Part shown: positions 25,810-44,317 of the stretch, one piece after another
Layout: every line of letters begins with the position of its first letter
Numbering within the stretch: position 1 is the stretch's first letter
From: Diadema setosum
Taxonomy: Eukaryota; Echinodermata; Echinoidea; Diadematoida; Diadematidae
Reading direction: 5' to 3'
NCBI GenBank assembly: GCA_033980235.1
Contig: CM067076.1
Location: 32,956,383 to 33,020,382 of the forward strand
DNA: 64,000 bases
Translations under genes and position numbers: made by a program
Notes under the pieces: model-generated
Told to the model about the DNA's origin: nothing
What the model saw: the letters and a program-made list of their open reading frames with translations, nothing else
The model's database searches: none

Positions 25810-28403
25810 CATTGTATCAAATGGTATGAGACGTAGTGACTTGCATCAGAGTGCTGAAAGATCAAGCCAACACCTATTTTGAAATCATACACAGCTCTGT
25901 TATAAGATTGTAAGGAATCGAAAACATCAGCTTCACCTCACGGTCTCTGCAATTTCTCTACAATCTCATCAAAGCAGAAGACTACTGATTATTATTGAAG
26001 TACAAGAATCTCTCTGTATAAAATTTGCAGCACAGATTATCACTGTCCAAAGCAAAAATTAAACCTAATAAAAACTTGCAATTAACCCATCAACTACGAG
26101 AAATTGTGGTTCATGTACAAAGGCAATGAACATTTCTGATACTCGTAGGGAGAGGGTTAAAGCATGCACTGCAGTAAAATACAGAGACTCCCTTACATTA
26201 TTGTACCGGTATAAAAAGTGTATTTCAATACATAATGATGGCTGGTTTCACACAATTTGACTGAAGTTGTCAAAGATTGCTTTCTACAAATGAACTCGAT
26301 GAGAAAAGGAATACATGTACGCAAAGAGTTCTGTCCAAATGCCAAGGCTTTTTCTTCGTCAACATGAGGCAGTGTGTTCCTTGATAGACACATGGACTTC
26401 TGTGTAACTTCTTTTTTTTTTTTCCACGTAACATAAGAGACATTGTTTTCAATTTACTTCTTGCAAATGCAACATGTTGGTTGTGACATCACACTCTTTT
26501 TGGCGCCTGCTATATGTTACATCTGTTATCACCTGACATACTAAATACTGAGTGCCCATGATCCACTATACACGTAGATGGAGAAGACCTATTACAGTAT
26601 TTTATTCCAAGCTCATAATAGATTTGACTAGGCGTTTCCACACTGCAGTCAGCTCCAGGCAGAATTTCTGCACGAGTTGAATAAAATCATCATCCCAAAG
26701 AATGAAAACGGTGTTATTAATTACAAGATTTAAACCGAATATCACCCAAGTCAAAGCATCCAAAATGTTGGGAAGACACAATTTCTCTTCAATGCTGGCA
26801 TTCACACAGATCAGGTTAAACTTCTATCTGCATAAAATATCAATGCTCATCTCATAATGGCTGACACTTCTCTGACCACACACCTTTCAGGACATATCAC
26901 TAATAATCACAAATCAGTCAAGATTGCCAGATACAATAATCAATCTCAAAAATATGGAAGAGTCTTATTTCATGGTGTAGTTCTATGTGTTTCCAACTAC
27001 TGACTGCAATTCATTTGTGCAATGCATTACACTCTCTTTGTCCTGATACGTGTATTGAAGTGCATGTGACTACATATTTGACTTTCAGTGGACTGTGCTC
27101 TTCCTCAAATGGTTACATAGGCCTACTGTATCAACTCATATTGAAGCTCAACTCAATTCTGTTAAATGGAGGGACCTACATCAAGTCAAATATACCAGTG
27201 GCACAGTATCTCTTCGGAGCTAGAAGGTTGTAAATTCAGTTCTTAAACTATCGGTCTTACTCCTCTGCATTTATGACGTTAATTCTAAGGCATTTTTGTC
27301 CTTCCATGAAGTTGGAAAATAAGCAGAATCTGTATGCAGATACTGACCATTTTCACACTCACAATCAGCTGGCACACAGCTGTTTTCCAGCAGGGAGAAT
27401 TCATATGTTGTACGTGGTAAAGAAAAAAAATATCACGGATGCAGGATCGACCATGTTTGCCTTTTATTTTCGCAGCTCTGGTTTTGCAGGTTGCTTTGGA
27501 CTGTGATTGCTACAATGCAAATTGTGCTGAATCATGCACAATTCCAACAGCTGCTCTCCAATGCTCCGCCTACATTATGCCAATCAAACAGACTCCAGGG
27601 TTTCAGAGATGATAACTGATAGCTCTTGCTATCACAGTCACAGATGTTTAGGTACACTTGTGACTCATAACTACTTCACCTCAGATTCAGAAATAATACC
27701 AGCATGAAAGTGGATATTTTCACATGAGTAATTTCTTCGCACTCGGCAGGTTAAGATGAATTTCGCTCTTTTTGCAATTCCGCTGAATCAAGATATTAAT
27801 TACTGGAACATATGGCAAGCAAAAATATTTGCATGCTTTTATTTTCGAGCTAGTTTCTGGTTGCGCAAAATGCGCTAAAATGTTGACACTGTGAAAATGT
27901 CCACTTTCACAGTAATCAAATTTGGTCTGCTGAGCTATTTGCTTTGGTCACTACAATACTGTCTAGGGAACAGAAACCACCAACTTATTTTCTTCCACAA
28001 AAATATGCCCGATTTCAAAACTTTGTGTTGTTGTAAAATCACACCATCTTCCATGCAAATAAGAGAAACTTTGCTTATCAGAAGAGTGCAGACTAAGTCA
28101 TGTATATTCTTCCTTTGTCATGAAAATGCACAAAATACACAGGACCTAACAAGCATCACTCTGAATCTCAAAGAACAAGTACATGTATGGTTTGGCGCAC
28201 TGGATCATCATTTTTTTTTACTGTTACCACATAAAGAAAAAGAAATACAAAAAATACAAAAGAAAAAGATACAATGAAAAATAGTCGGGCAAATATGTTC
28301 ACATTGGAAACAAATATTCGGTAACAATGGACAATTTCTGACGTGAAACTTGCTCCTGACCGGTTGCTCATTCTAGGTCCCCTTGGAAGTGTGTGCATTT
28401 TTG

Positions 28404-34248
<5,845 letters not shown>

Positions 34249-34531
34249 TTCGGTAGCGCCTACGTTATTGAACGCACGTTCGTACGTACCACGATTCCAC
34301 GACACCTACCTGTCTCAGCGCACGACAACCTGCATGCTGAGCCTGCACCCTAGGCCTAGGGTGACCTACACTCTAGGTGCGCTCGCTGCATGCTCGCTCG
34401 TCGTCGTACGCAGATGTTTTCGATTGTAGTCAGGTGACTAAACGTTAGATTGTCATATTCTGTTTCTGGGAGCGTCCGAAAGAAATTCAATTATCATTAT
34501 TTCCAGTCTTGTTTTTCGGAAAATCTAAAAA
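34249..34531. promoter_or_regulatory. Bidirectional promoter between MIX23 and BLOC1S3
   Basis: Only 283 bp separate the divergent start codons. The interval is rich in CpG (for example GCTCGCTCGTCGTCGTACGC at about 34391-34412) against an AT-rich background. No TATA box stands out. A CACGTG hexamer (34231-34236) sits just inside MIX23 exon 1; it resembles the core of lysosomal-gene CLEAR boxes, but one hexamer is weak evidence. Confidence 0.7.
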
Positions 34532-36774
34532 ATGGGCGATGTTTCGCACGTAGTCAAGGGCGAAGCAAGCGAATCAGAGTCTGACGAGGATCTGGCGTTA
34601 GAGGCAGCCGCAGAACTTGTAGCGGGGCAACGGCAGTTATCCATCGGGGCGGAGCTCCGACAGATGGGTGTGGTAGTGCAGGGTGAGGCCTCGGAGACAG
34701 ACAGTGAGGGTGACCACGAAGAAACTAAAGCTAGAGCGGAGCAGTATCACTTTCCCACCCAGTCTAACATTCCTCCCTTGAAAGGTAATGTAATGTTTAT
34801 CTAATATTAAAAAAAAAAAAACAGTCAAGCACGACCTTTTTTCTTGGAATTTTATGTGAAAGAGGTAGTATTTTTTCACACTTCGAAATATGAAAATTGC
34901 CCATTGCCTGGGTCAAAACTCGATTGTATTCAAAACTTGAGTTGAAACTGAAATGGAAATGGCCTTAATTCGGGACATCAAAATGTGTGACATGCACTAA
35001 GGCTATACAGGAGAATACATAGCGATACAATAAAGGAATCTTTAATGTTTAATTTGCATATTTGAGTTTATGAAGTAAATTATTCTGTATTACCGTCGCC
35101 TACCGTACCTCCGAGGAGGTTTTGTCTTTGTCAGCATTGGTTTGTTTGTTTGTTTGTTCATTTTTCCATCTGAGAAGATGGCTGGATAGCATGTTGGTTT
35201 GTTTGTCTGTCTGTTTGCAAAATAACTCAAAAAATTGCAAACGGATTTGGATTAAACTTATTAAGGAGAAGTTGATAATGCCACAGGGAACAGAGGATGA
35301 GTAAATTTTTGTAGTGATCCAGTAAGTATTCAAGATAATCATCTGTTTCCAGGGTACTTTGCTTTATTTTCTTCTTTCTTTGTTGCATATAGGCCCTACA
35401 GTCAACCTTGCCCAGCTCGAATGTATTTGGACTGAAGAAATAGCTTTAACTTAGAGAAAATTTGACTTATGAGGGGTAAAAATCCATGGAATATAAAGAG
35501 AAGAGGACTTGGAAAGACCTTTGACTTAGGCGATTATCTGACTTTATATACGAGGCCAGTAAAAGCAAGGTTGATTGTATATAACTATTTAAAGTGTATA
35601 ACCTCAGTCAAGCAAACTGTGAGTCAGAATCAGAAATGTTGCTCTGATCTTGACCTGTTCACTTCTCCTTCGAAACTCCAGTTGACCGTGGCTCAAGGTC
35701 ACCGTCCATAGGTAGTCAGTCCTCCATCAAATCTTCTTCCTCGGCCTCCCAGCTGGTCAAGATCAGTCCGCTGGACCCACCCAAGTATGACACCCTGCTC
35801 CACCGCAAGCTGCGCGAGCGGAACATCAGTCTACAGGCCAACGTCCATGAGGCAGTGGCCCAGGCCATCCAGGCTGGACATAAGGACCTTAGTGGTACCA
35901 ACCAGATGCTGACCAAAGCACAGATGGTCATCCAGGTCAGTCAACTGGTCAAAAGTAGGGAACAAGACCCAGTTGGTTTTTACTCTAATTGAGATGTTAG
36001 AAAGTAACATCATGCAGTAAATAGGCTTAATGGTACTGCGTGTGAGACAAAAAGACTTACCAGTACCATTTTTTGAATGGTATTGAATTTATTTTTTTCT
36101 CTCTCTTGGGGGGGGGGGGGGGAGGGGGGTGGGAGGTTACACCCTCGCATAAAATCTGGTTTATTTTCTGTTAGCTGACATTTGTTAGTTACCATAATGC
36201 ATCTCAGTGAGGTCTTGTTTACTTTGCTTCTTGCTTTGTAGAATGTTATGTTCATTGTATGTGTGGTTTATACTATTTTATGATGTGGAAGAGCCATATG
36301 AATGTCTATTATAGATAATATGAGTAACGAAACATTCTCATTCTATTACACCAAAAAAGGAGCAAAAGAATCAAATGTTCATTTTTGTTCAATGTGTTAT
36401 GTAGGCCTGCACTGTGATACCCAATAATTTCATAGTAGACCTACTTTGCATGTTTTTAAATATCACACCAGCCTATGACAATCCACATAACTTTATATGT
36501 ATGTAAATTATACACTTTGCAAATAATGTGTGTTTATGTTTTGGTGCATTCATGTCCTGAGCATTTTAACATAATTTGCGCTGCATCTTCTGTAAGTCTC
36601 TTTCTCTAACCCCCCCCCCCCCCCCCCCCCGTCTTGTCCTTGTTGCTTATGCAGGATGTATGTTACAGCATGCGACATTTTTCTGATGACATCAAGAACA
36701 TTAACAACAAGCTGGACATCATCGCCACGAGTGGCTACTTGCCGGACATATCATTCCCCTCCAACGGTTCCTGA
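34532..36774 (+). CDS. BLOC1S3: BLOC1S3, BLOC-1 subunit 3 (reddish)
   Basis: Subunit of BLOC-1, the cytosolic complex that sorts cargo from endosomes to lysosome-related organelles. Exons: 34532-34784, 35682-35935, 36655-36774, giving 208 aa (human about 202). The acidic N-terminus carries two copies of a G-E-A-S-E-(S/T)-(E/D)-S motif, at about residues 10-17 and 51-58. Human BLOC1S3 has the same paired GEATETDSE/GEAAETDSE arrangement. The C-terminal part (residues 110-200) is helical and coiled-coil-like: YDTLLHRKLRERN, then HEAVAQAIQAGHKDLSG, then NINNKLDIIATSGYLPDI, the last matching the human RLDIVAGCRLLPDI region. Phases are 1 and 0 with good GT-AG sites. A C-run of about 22 bases lies just upstream of the last exon. 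Confidence 0.93.
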
Positions 36775-37811
36775 ACGCTTTGAAGCGAGCAACAGTCCCA
36801 GTAGTAGCTTCTGTCAGCGGCAATTGTCGCTTTTCTTGACGCAAGGACGAATCATTGGTGAAACAAAACATTGACAATATGTCTGGCAATATTGAAGACT
36901 GGTGAAACTTTGTAATGATTACCAACAGATAATTGGGCATGTGGTGCTATTAATGATTTTTGTTTGTGTTTTTTTTTTTCCATGAACTGTCATTTTGGTG
37001 TCAAAGACATTTTCTTGTCTAAAATTTACATGCACATGTTGATGTCACCTTTGATATAAACAGTCATGTAGATTGTGAGAGAAAGGGAAGTATTTCCACA
37101 GGTGTTCTAGTTATCTTTGCACAACCTAATCAGTGGTCATAGTTTGGGAAAAATTCTGTAGCAAGTGATGACTTGCTGTAATCACTGAATACATTTGATT
37201 GGTCTGGGTAATGTAAAAACGGACAAAAATCAAACATCATTTGTGCCATACCTGCCACTGCTCAGTTTGTCAGTGAGTAAGGTTTGTGAAAAGAAAAAGA
37301 AAAAAAATCTCTAGTTGGTACAGAGCTGAAAGGACCAATGTACTCAATATATGTCATGTGAGTAAACTTTTTGGTTTTGTCTTGCATGTGCTGTAGTTAC
37401 ATGTACATCAACTACATAGTAGAACATCACATATACTGTAAATTCCTTTTATCTTTCTGTAACCTTGCCAAGTTCAGGCTTGCATGTGAAGTTTTAAAGA
37501 TGATTTATGAACCAAACCAGAAAATTTTCTAGCTTAAAAAGCACAGAGTGCTGGGCCTACCTCTTTAAATATGAGTAATCAATGTGAAGAATTTTCTTGC
37601 ATGATATGTGCAATTTGTAATAACCCTGTTTGGTGGAAAAGTTTTTTTTTTCCCCACTGTTAACAGTATTTTTATTTGAAACATGCCTTATAATACTGTG
37701 AGGAATCAGCAAGAACATGTAAGTTATGTTGATTTGTGGGTGGAATCTTGTTTTTCTGAAGCAAAGCAGGTCACATATTTTTTTTTTTTAAATTAATTGA
37801 TTAAAAAATGT

Positions 37812-38192
37812 TTAAAGGGACTGTACAGTACTGGTTGAGGTAGGGATTCATGTTTTGAACATTCCTAAGTGAGATAATGAAAAGCCTCTTATGAAATATG
37901 AAAGAGCATGTAATTTTAAGAAGGATTCAACGTTTATTTGATGAAAATTGGTTTTCAAATGGCTGAGATATCCAAAAAAGTGCTAATAATAAAAGGCGAC
38001 ATGCCCCAACTTTATTAGTATCTCTTTGTTTCACCTTGTTTTTGGATATCTCAGCCATTTCAAAACCGATTTTCATGAAATAAACTTTTGATACCCCTTA
38101 AACCTTGACATCTCATAGAGTGGTTTCTGAATATCTCACAAAACGTTAAAAGCTAAATCTTCACCTCGACCAGAACTGTACACACCCTTTAA
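37812..38192. repeat. TTAA-flanked MITE, family D, copy 3
   Basis: 381 bp, TTAAAGGGACTGTACAGTAC at the left and TACACACCCTTTAA at the right, with the same palindromic core as the copies at 10703 and 20651. Intergenic, downstream of BLOC1S3. Confidence 0.85.
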
Positions 38193-38952
38193 TAGAATGA
38201 GAATTGGCTCAGTCCCATTTTCTTTGCTATAATCGAGGTAATATTTGTCGTGCCTGTGAGAAGCTATAGTACATGCACATGTGTATAAGAATTTCTGGTA
38301 GGTTTGAACAGCATTTCAAGCAGACATTTAAAGAAAACAGAAGAAATTCACCATCTCACTGCAGTATGTGAGTGATAGCCCTTCTACTGATATGTTGACA
38401 TTTGTATTCTGATGTGTACTGATCTACAGATAGCATTGTGCACTCCCATCTTAAGACATGAAATCAGAAAGTGTACATGTATCAATCTTTACAAACCTGT
38501 GGCTTGTTCCAAGATACAATGTACTGTTTTTACACCACCCTTTGCTGCTGTATTTTTATTTCTAATTCAAGAAAAACTGGGTAACCATGGGTTTGCTTCT
38601 ATCTTGAGCTTAGAGAATCCACTGCACTCTTTGCCTTGCCTTTTTTTTTCCAAAAGAAAAGAAATTCTTAAAGACAGTCTGCAGTTCCTCAAGTCATGTT
38701 ATTCAAGGGGTTTCCCCTTAAGATAACATTGTAGAACATTATCATTTGCATCTATGACTGGGTTATGGCTGTTAGAAAGTGTTTGTGGGAATGTTGTTAT
38801 TAATGACTTAAAATTCCTGATTGTGCAATACAATTGTACTATGACAACTATGTTAAATTCGCATAAGTTACATATGTACTACAATATGTACTTGGTAGAT
38901 TTAGACATCCCCTTTATGCAAGAAGTATACCTGTGCATTGTAAGTTATATAG

Positions 38953-39077
38953 ACCTGGGCCCCGTTTTATCAAAAGATATAATCGATTGTAAATTCCCCT
39001 ACCGCACAGACTTCCATAGACTTATGATAGAAATCAACTATATAATCAATTATAACTCTTCATAAAACAGGGCCCTG
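38953..39077. repeat. MITE-like repeat, GGGCCCCGTTTTATCAAA family
   Basis: CCTGGGCCCCGTTTTATCAA at the left and TTCATAAAACAGGGCCCTG at the right, about 125 bp. Intergenic. Confidence 0.65.
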
Positions 39078-39153
39078 ATAGAATAGCTGAAAAATGAGCA
39101 TGGAAAGACTTGCTGACAGTAAGTTGCTGTCGTCACTTTTCAAATGTGAATTG

Positions 39154-39156
<3 letters not shown>

Positions 39157-39206
<50 letters not shown>

Positions 39207-39233
39207 ATTATTTTTTTTTTTTTTTTTTTTTTT
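39157..39233. repeat. (TA)n followed by poly-T
   Basis: A run of TA units to about 39202, a short ATT run and then about 22 T residues. Intergenic. Confidence 0.95.
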
Positions 39234-39284
39234 ACTGAAGAAAGCAATAGTGTGGCAGTCAGATTTATCCTTACGTAATGTACA

Positions 39285-39458
39285 TACAGTGGACTCCCAT
39301 TGTAATGAAGTCCTTGGGACCAGCAGTTTTATTTCGTTATATTGAAATTTACTTATATTCAAACAAATAAACCATGAAACATACGAAGCGGATGATGTTG
39401 CGGCCTGAATTTTTACTTCGTTGTAACCAGAATTTTGTTATAACAGGAGTGCACTGTA
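39285..39458 (+). repeat. Mariner-like MITE, family C
   Basis: TACAGTGGACTCCC at the left and AGGAGTGCACTGTA at the right, both with terminal TA. The internal GTCCTTGGGACCAGCAGTTT matches the other family C copies. Intergenic, a few bases before the unrelated MITE at 39471. Confidence 0.8.
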
Positions 39459-39470
39459 CTGTAATCTATA

Positions 39471-39767
39471 TACAGTCCAACCTCTCCTATCTGGTTGGAT
39501 GTTTGGGACTGGTGCTCATCCGGATAAGCGATTTGGCCAGGATTTTAGGGATTTTAGATGAAAATTTGATGTGAATATATTATGTTGATTATGTTAGGAA
39601 TATGATGTAATTCATGGATCTTGGGTAGGATTTATTCATTTTTGAGTTTGAAAGCCCCCTTTTCCCCATAATCATTAGATTGGGGAAAAAAATCACGGCG
39701 AGATCGCATCGAGATAATAGAGAGATCCGGATAAAGGGAGAGGCCGGATAGGAGAGGTCGGACAGTA
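39471..39767. repeat. MITE with TACAGTCCAACCTCTCC ends
   Basis: 297 bp. The left end TACAGTCCAACCTCTCCTAT pairs with the right end ATAGGAGAGGTCGGACAGTA. Terminal TA dinucleotides and subterminal TCCGGATAA-like motifs suggest a Tc1/mariner-type non-autonomous element. Single copy in this window. Confidence 0.75.
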
Positions 39768-41402
39768 CTTTACCACTGTGAAGGACAAAAGACTTATTTG
39801 ATGAATGTTTTGTAAAATACAGGCAACGACTTAATGCATGAAGTTGAACGAAGTTTTAAAATGTATGCAATATTTATGTAATGCTTACACCCACTCATGC
39901 ACTCAAGAAAACAATATCTATACAAAAAACCAACAACAAGCAATTTGCAATGGTTACCTTCTGATTCTCATCATCTTTCAATCATTCCTTGATAAAGGCA
40001 GTTTATTTCTGCTACACTCTATACATGTGATTCTTTTGATTCCAGAACTTTTTTAAGAGTCCTTGGAATCAGCGCATATTACACACAACTTACACAAGTC
40101 TAGCTTGGTCATATTGTATCATAGTACCATGTGTACAAAAAATTTACGAAGAATGTAGTCCAGTACTACAGCAATTACTAACTAGATAAATAGCATTTGT
40201 ATATAAGTCAATTATCGAAATAAAATATGATTTCTTATATCATAAAATAAGATTATAACTTACTCTCTTGTCTACAGGAAATGATAGCATTATGTTCTTA
40301 TCCACAAATTTGACAAGAAAATCCTCTTTTTTTTTCTCAGAATTTTCCTCTTTTTTCTGCACGGGGCAGACCTGACCAAACATGACACAAGCAATAACAA
40401 TGATAAAATACATTTTTCAGTCCACACACAGTCTTCATTCAAATCAACAGTCTTGTTAATTATTGTTCAATTCTTCTGTCTGTTCCAGCACATTTGTTCA
40501 AATTTTTTCACATCACTGAATGAAGCATGAACGGGGAAAAGAACATCACTTGTTACTTCTATTGTCGCCTTGGCGCATTCATTTTTAGCCAATCTGAACG
40601 AATTACACCAACACCTTTTCCCTCAACCATTTACACTGAAAGCTAAAACAGAAAAGTTTACACAGCTGACATAGTTACCCACAGCAAAAGGAAGAAGCAG
40701 ATTATAGATACCTGTTACACATTTCCATGTAATGGCAACACTTTTGGGTGATCATTACAGTTCACATTTGGCATTGAAGATCTACAGTTTATTATTTCTC
40801 CCTGTAGAAAGGTTAAAATCATCATAACACAACAATCACATCAGCTCAGCTGTTTTTCACAAACACAAAATAAAGACTGAATTGATAGTACTGAACACTG
40901 ATATAGTCCCCATGCCTCATGCGTCGTCCAAAGTGCAACACTAAAGAACCATTTGCTATACAGTATGAGGTTGTGATACATTATGCTACACATCGGCAGA
41001 ATAATGACAGCTGAGAAGATAGAGTGAGCACAGGGAATATTGGTCTATAATGAAGAAAAAAAATCAAAGGGGGCATTTTCTTGCCTTTTTTTAATTCATT
41101 AATCATATAATCTCATGTGGAAACTACATGTAGGCTGAATGAGCGATGACATCTTTATTAATTACGTAAATAAAATGTTTTGAATACTTCAATTTCACAT
41201 TTCTGTCGTGGATATCAAGAAACATGATAATGTCCACTAAAAAGAACAACAAAACCAAACCCACAAACGTTTACAGTGATATGTAGATTTAAAAATGAGA
41301 CGACTTGGTTAAGATTCTATATTACTGCACTTGTAACAGCTTAGTTGACATTCAATTGACCAAGAATGACGCCAGTGGTCAGTTTACAACTATTGCTGAC
41401 AA

Positions 41403-41855
41403 GTATTATACAACACCTAATTAGAATGTAGCTATCCGATTGGTGGATTGCCCGCGTGACATTTAGTTAAAAGTTCCATGGCACACTGTGGCCGTCAGGT
41501 GTGCAATTTGGTCTGAGCAAAAATGGATAGCGCATGGCTGGCGTCACCCATTTCCATTGACTCCCGTGTTAAACTCATGATTGACTCAAAGTTTTTGTTC
41601 CATCGCACGGCTCTGATGTCACAATAAACAAACATTTGCTGCGCACACTCGACAATTACAAGCGTGTACTTCTGCCACTCATTTTTGTAAACAACTTCAA
41701 CTGATTGGCTTCACATACATACGTCCGTACACAGTGACTGTGCGGCTACTCATTCGTCTTTCACAGAAAATGGTTCCATTTCTGCACTAAATTCAAGAAT
41801 CCGTGTGGACCACATCTGTTGACGTTTGAGGTGTTGTATAAAACAAATACTTACT
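41403..41855. repeat. MITE-like inverted repeat
   Basis: GTATTATACAACACCT at the left and AGGTGTTGTATAAAAC at the right, about 450 bp apart. The adjoining segment 41855-41990 forms its own inverted repeat (CTCGTGCAATGAAACAACAT against its diverged partner). Intergenic and non-coding. Confidence 0.5.
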
Positions 41856-42997
41856 CGTGCAATGAAACAACATTTCGCACTCGGTGAAAGATGAGGCGCA
41901 CTATTCAACTCGGTTTCCCCTCATTGAATACAGCGCCTCTGTCTTTTACCTCATGCGAAATCTTGTACAATCGCACTCGTGACCATTCACTATTTGTATA
42001 CTATGTCACCAAATTCTTCAGTTTTGACCACCACTCAGTATAACCTGTATTGAAAATATCTGTATTGAAGATATCTGTAAAGAGAAAATGTATTTGAGCA
42101 AGATAAACATTTCAAACAAAAAATGAAATAACCATAGGCATTATCATGTTATTTCCTATGAGACGGGAAAGCCAGATGTTTAGCGCTAAATGATAACTTT
42201 AGTCGTAGAGCATCTAGTTAACATGATAAGAATTAAATCTGTAAAAAGCACACCTCATCCCAATTGCACACTTCTACTTGCCGTCTCGCACCAACAATTT
42301 TTTCCTCCCCACCAATGTCGCATTTCCAGTCATTTATACTACAACGCTGCTTGTATTCACCATTTTGATTGAACACAGACAACTGTAAGACTGCATCGTC
42401 GGTTTAGGAATCATCACTTAGAGTGTAATCACACACAGCCGACAGCCCTATTTACAATGCCATACTTACACCTCATGATGCTTTCTAAAGCGGCTTAAAA
42501 CTAAGATATTTCTGGAAGTACATGAAAGAAAAAATTTGATGCAGCTTTAAAATGATTTTAGCAACCCTTCCTACTGCCCCCTCGATACAATCAAATAACA
42601 ATTAGCCCATACATATCAAGAACTTTACTCCCAAGGTAAGGCCATTCAATGTACACATAGTCTCCATGATAAACTTCATTAGGCTTTGGCATTCCACTGA
42701 CCTCTCCACAGAAGCACTGATATCATTTCATACCCTGTATCTCAGTTTCCTCAGTCTTGCGATGATGTAAGTCCTTCCTTTTTTCAGAGATCCTTCTAGT
42801 GATGTGAATAGTGAATTGGGCACAGCTCTGTTAAACAGCCTTTGACTGGCCAGGCAGAGTACACACTGCTTGTAACTCAGTCATACATCTATAGGTCTAA
42901 TGCAAATGTTCTACCATGAGTGGACTTCAATTAGAGTATATGCTATAGTTCTAACATAGATTGTCTGTGCATCCAAGCTACAGGAAGCTGTACTCAA

Positions 42998-43191
42998 TAC
43001 TGTAAAACGAGGAATGTTCGCGTGCATTATAATTTCGTGAATTTCGCGAGCACCAAGATTCGCGAAATTTCTTGTCTACACTATATGCATTGAACGCCAG
43101 TGACAATTCGCGAAAATTTCATGCCACGAAAAAGGCCGTCGGCTCCAATTCACGAAAATTTCGTGCCGCGAATATATCATGTTTTACAGTA
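42998..43191. repeat. Mariner-like MITE, family A
   Basis: Same family as 3403-3612: TACTGTAAAAC at the left, GTTTTACAGTA at the right, with the shared internal stretch GGAATGTTCGCGTGCATT. Both terminal TA dinucleotides are intact. Intergenic copy. Confidence 0.8.
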
Positions 43192-44317
43192 TTCTACTGC
43201 ACAAATAGCCCCATCATTGATCTGAAAAAGGACAGATTTGAGTACAGCGATTTGTCTGCACCACTGAAACTCCTGAAATATTTCATTTCTACACCTTTAA
43301 AACCTTCAGGAATTAAAGCTGATTAAGATTACTCAGTAAAAGAGCACAGTGAGCTCACAGACTGCTTGGACTCTTCCAGACTGGCAGTGTCTGTTAGCAT
43401 TGACAAATGAATGCTATTCATGTGAAGTGGCCAATCCTTGCCAAGGCACAAAGAAATGAAGAACACTTCACCACTGAAGAGGAAAATATGTGCCATTATT
43501 ACTGCCTATTTGGCCTTCATATTCAGTCACAATGCTTCCAATTCAAACATTGTTCATTGAAATGTACCCTAATCATAAGGTCATTGCTCTGACAACCTGA
43601 AACCACACTGGAATCTTGTGAATGCCAGTCCAAACGCATAACTTGGAATGGTGATTATTTCAGTCATTCTGGCGTGAATTTTTTTCATTACATTTTACAA
43701 CGATTGGGAAGAGACTGTCAGAGACATCAAGAAAGAAAAGCTGCTTCAAACTTTAAATTCATCACGATTTCACTGTAACATAGACATAATGTGCTTCAAA
43801 CAATCGCCATGCAAACTGAGCATGAATCAAACTCATGGACTGAGCATTTATGTGCCATCTCTTGCTTTTTGTACGCTTTTGTCGGAAGCTCTTACCAAGA
43901 TTCATTTCTGAGAATACTTGCCATGCCACATTTTGTGTTGGAACACCACTCTTGAACTCAACGTCACTTTGCGTCGAAGATGGTTACAATTTGGGGCAAA
44001 AAACTAGGCCGTTCCTTTCTGTTGTCAATTCGATCAACAATCATTTTACGCTCTGGTCTACTGTCTGGCCCATCCTTCATGGTTACACAATATGAACTAT
44101 AAAATGGATTTACCAGGAAATTGAACTGTACAATGATATTTCATGAATAGATTCACCACACTCAGTATCCCTTGATTCTTCAATGATTTTCAACGTTTGC
44201 CGTTCTCATGTCCTCATGTCATCACTTGAATTGGAAATGCTGATGGCTCACTCATGCCCTTCTCTGAGGTGCCTTCAAATGACAGGAACACAAAGTTCCC
44301 CGAGGAGGTCATTGACA

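Larger units (their letters stand above)
23167..28403. other. Intergenic region between the 3' ends of PYROXD1 and MIX23
   Basis: This stretch lies between the stops of two convergent genes and probably holds both 3' UTRs. An AATAAA at 24041-24046 is a candidate poly(A) signal for PYROXD1. TTTATT at about 27838 is a minus-strand candidate for MIX23. I found no conserved coding exon. It contains a poly-T/poly-G tract (about 23980-24015), a 557-bp TTAA-flanked inverted repeat (24536-25092), a mariner-like MITE (25620-25809) and a short inverted repeat (about 26090-26162); the rest is featureless AT-rich sequence. Confidence 0.5.
36775..44317. other. Intergenic region between BLOC1S3 and the 5-phosphatase 3' end
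   Basis: About 7.5 kb between convergent genes. I see no exon with recognisable homology on either strand. It should contain both 3' UTRs, but no poly(A) site can be fixed from sequence. Repeats occupy part of it: 37812-38192, 38953-39077, 39157-39233, 39285-39458, 39471-39767, about 41403-41855, about 41855-41990 and 42998-43191, listed separately where distinct. The remaining sequence (notably 36775-37800, 39800-41400 and 43200-44300) is AT-rich without discernible structure. Confidence 0.5.

Noticed and set aside
34249..34305. Upstream in-frame ATG extending MIX23 by 19 residues
   Set aside because: The downstream start gives exactly the family length (144 aa) and the extension has no counterpart in human MIX23.
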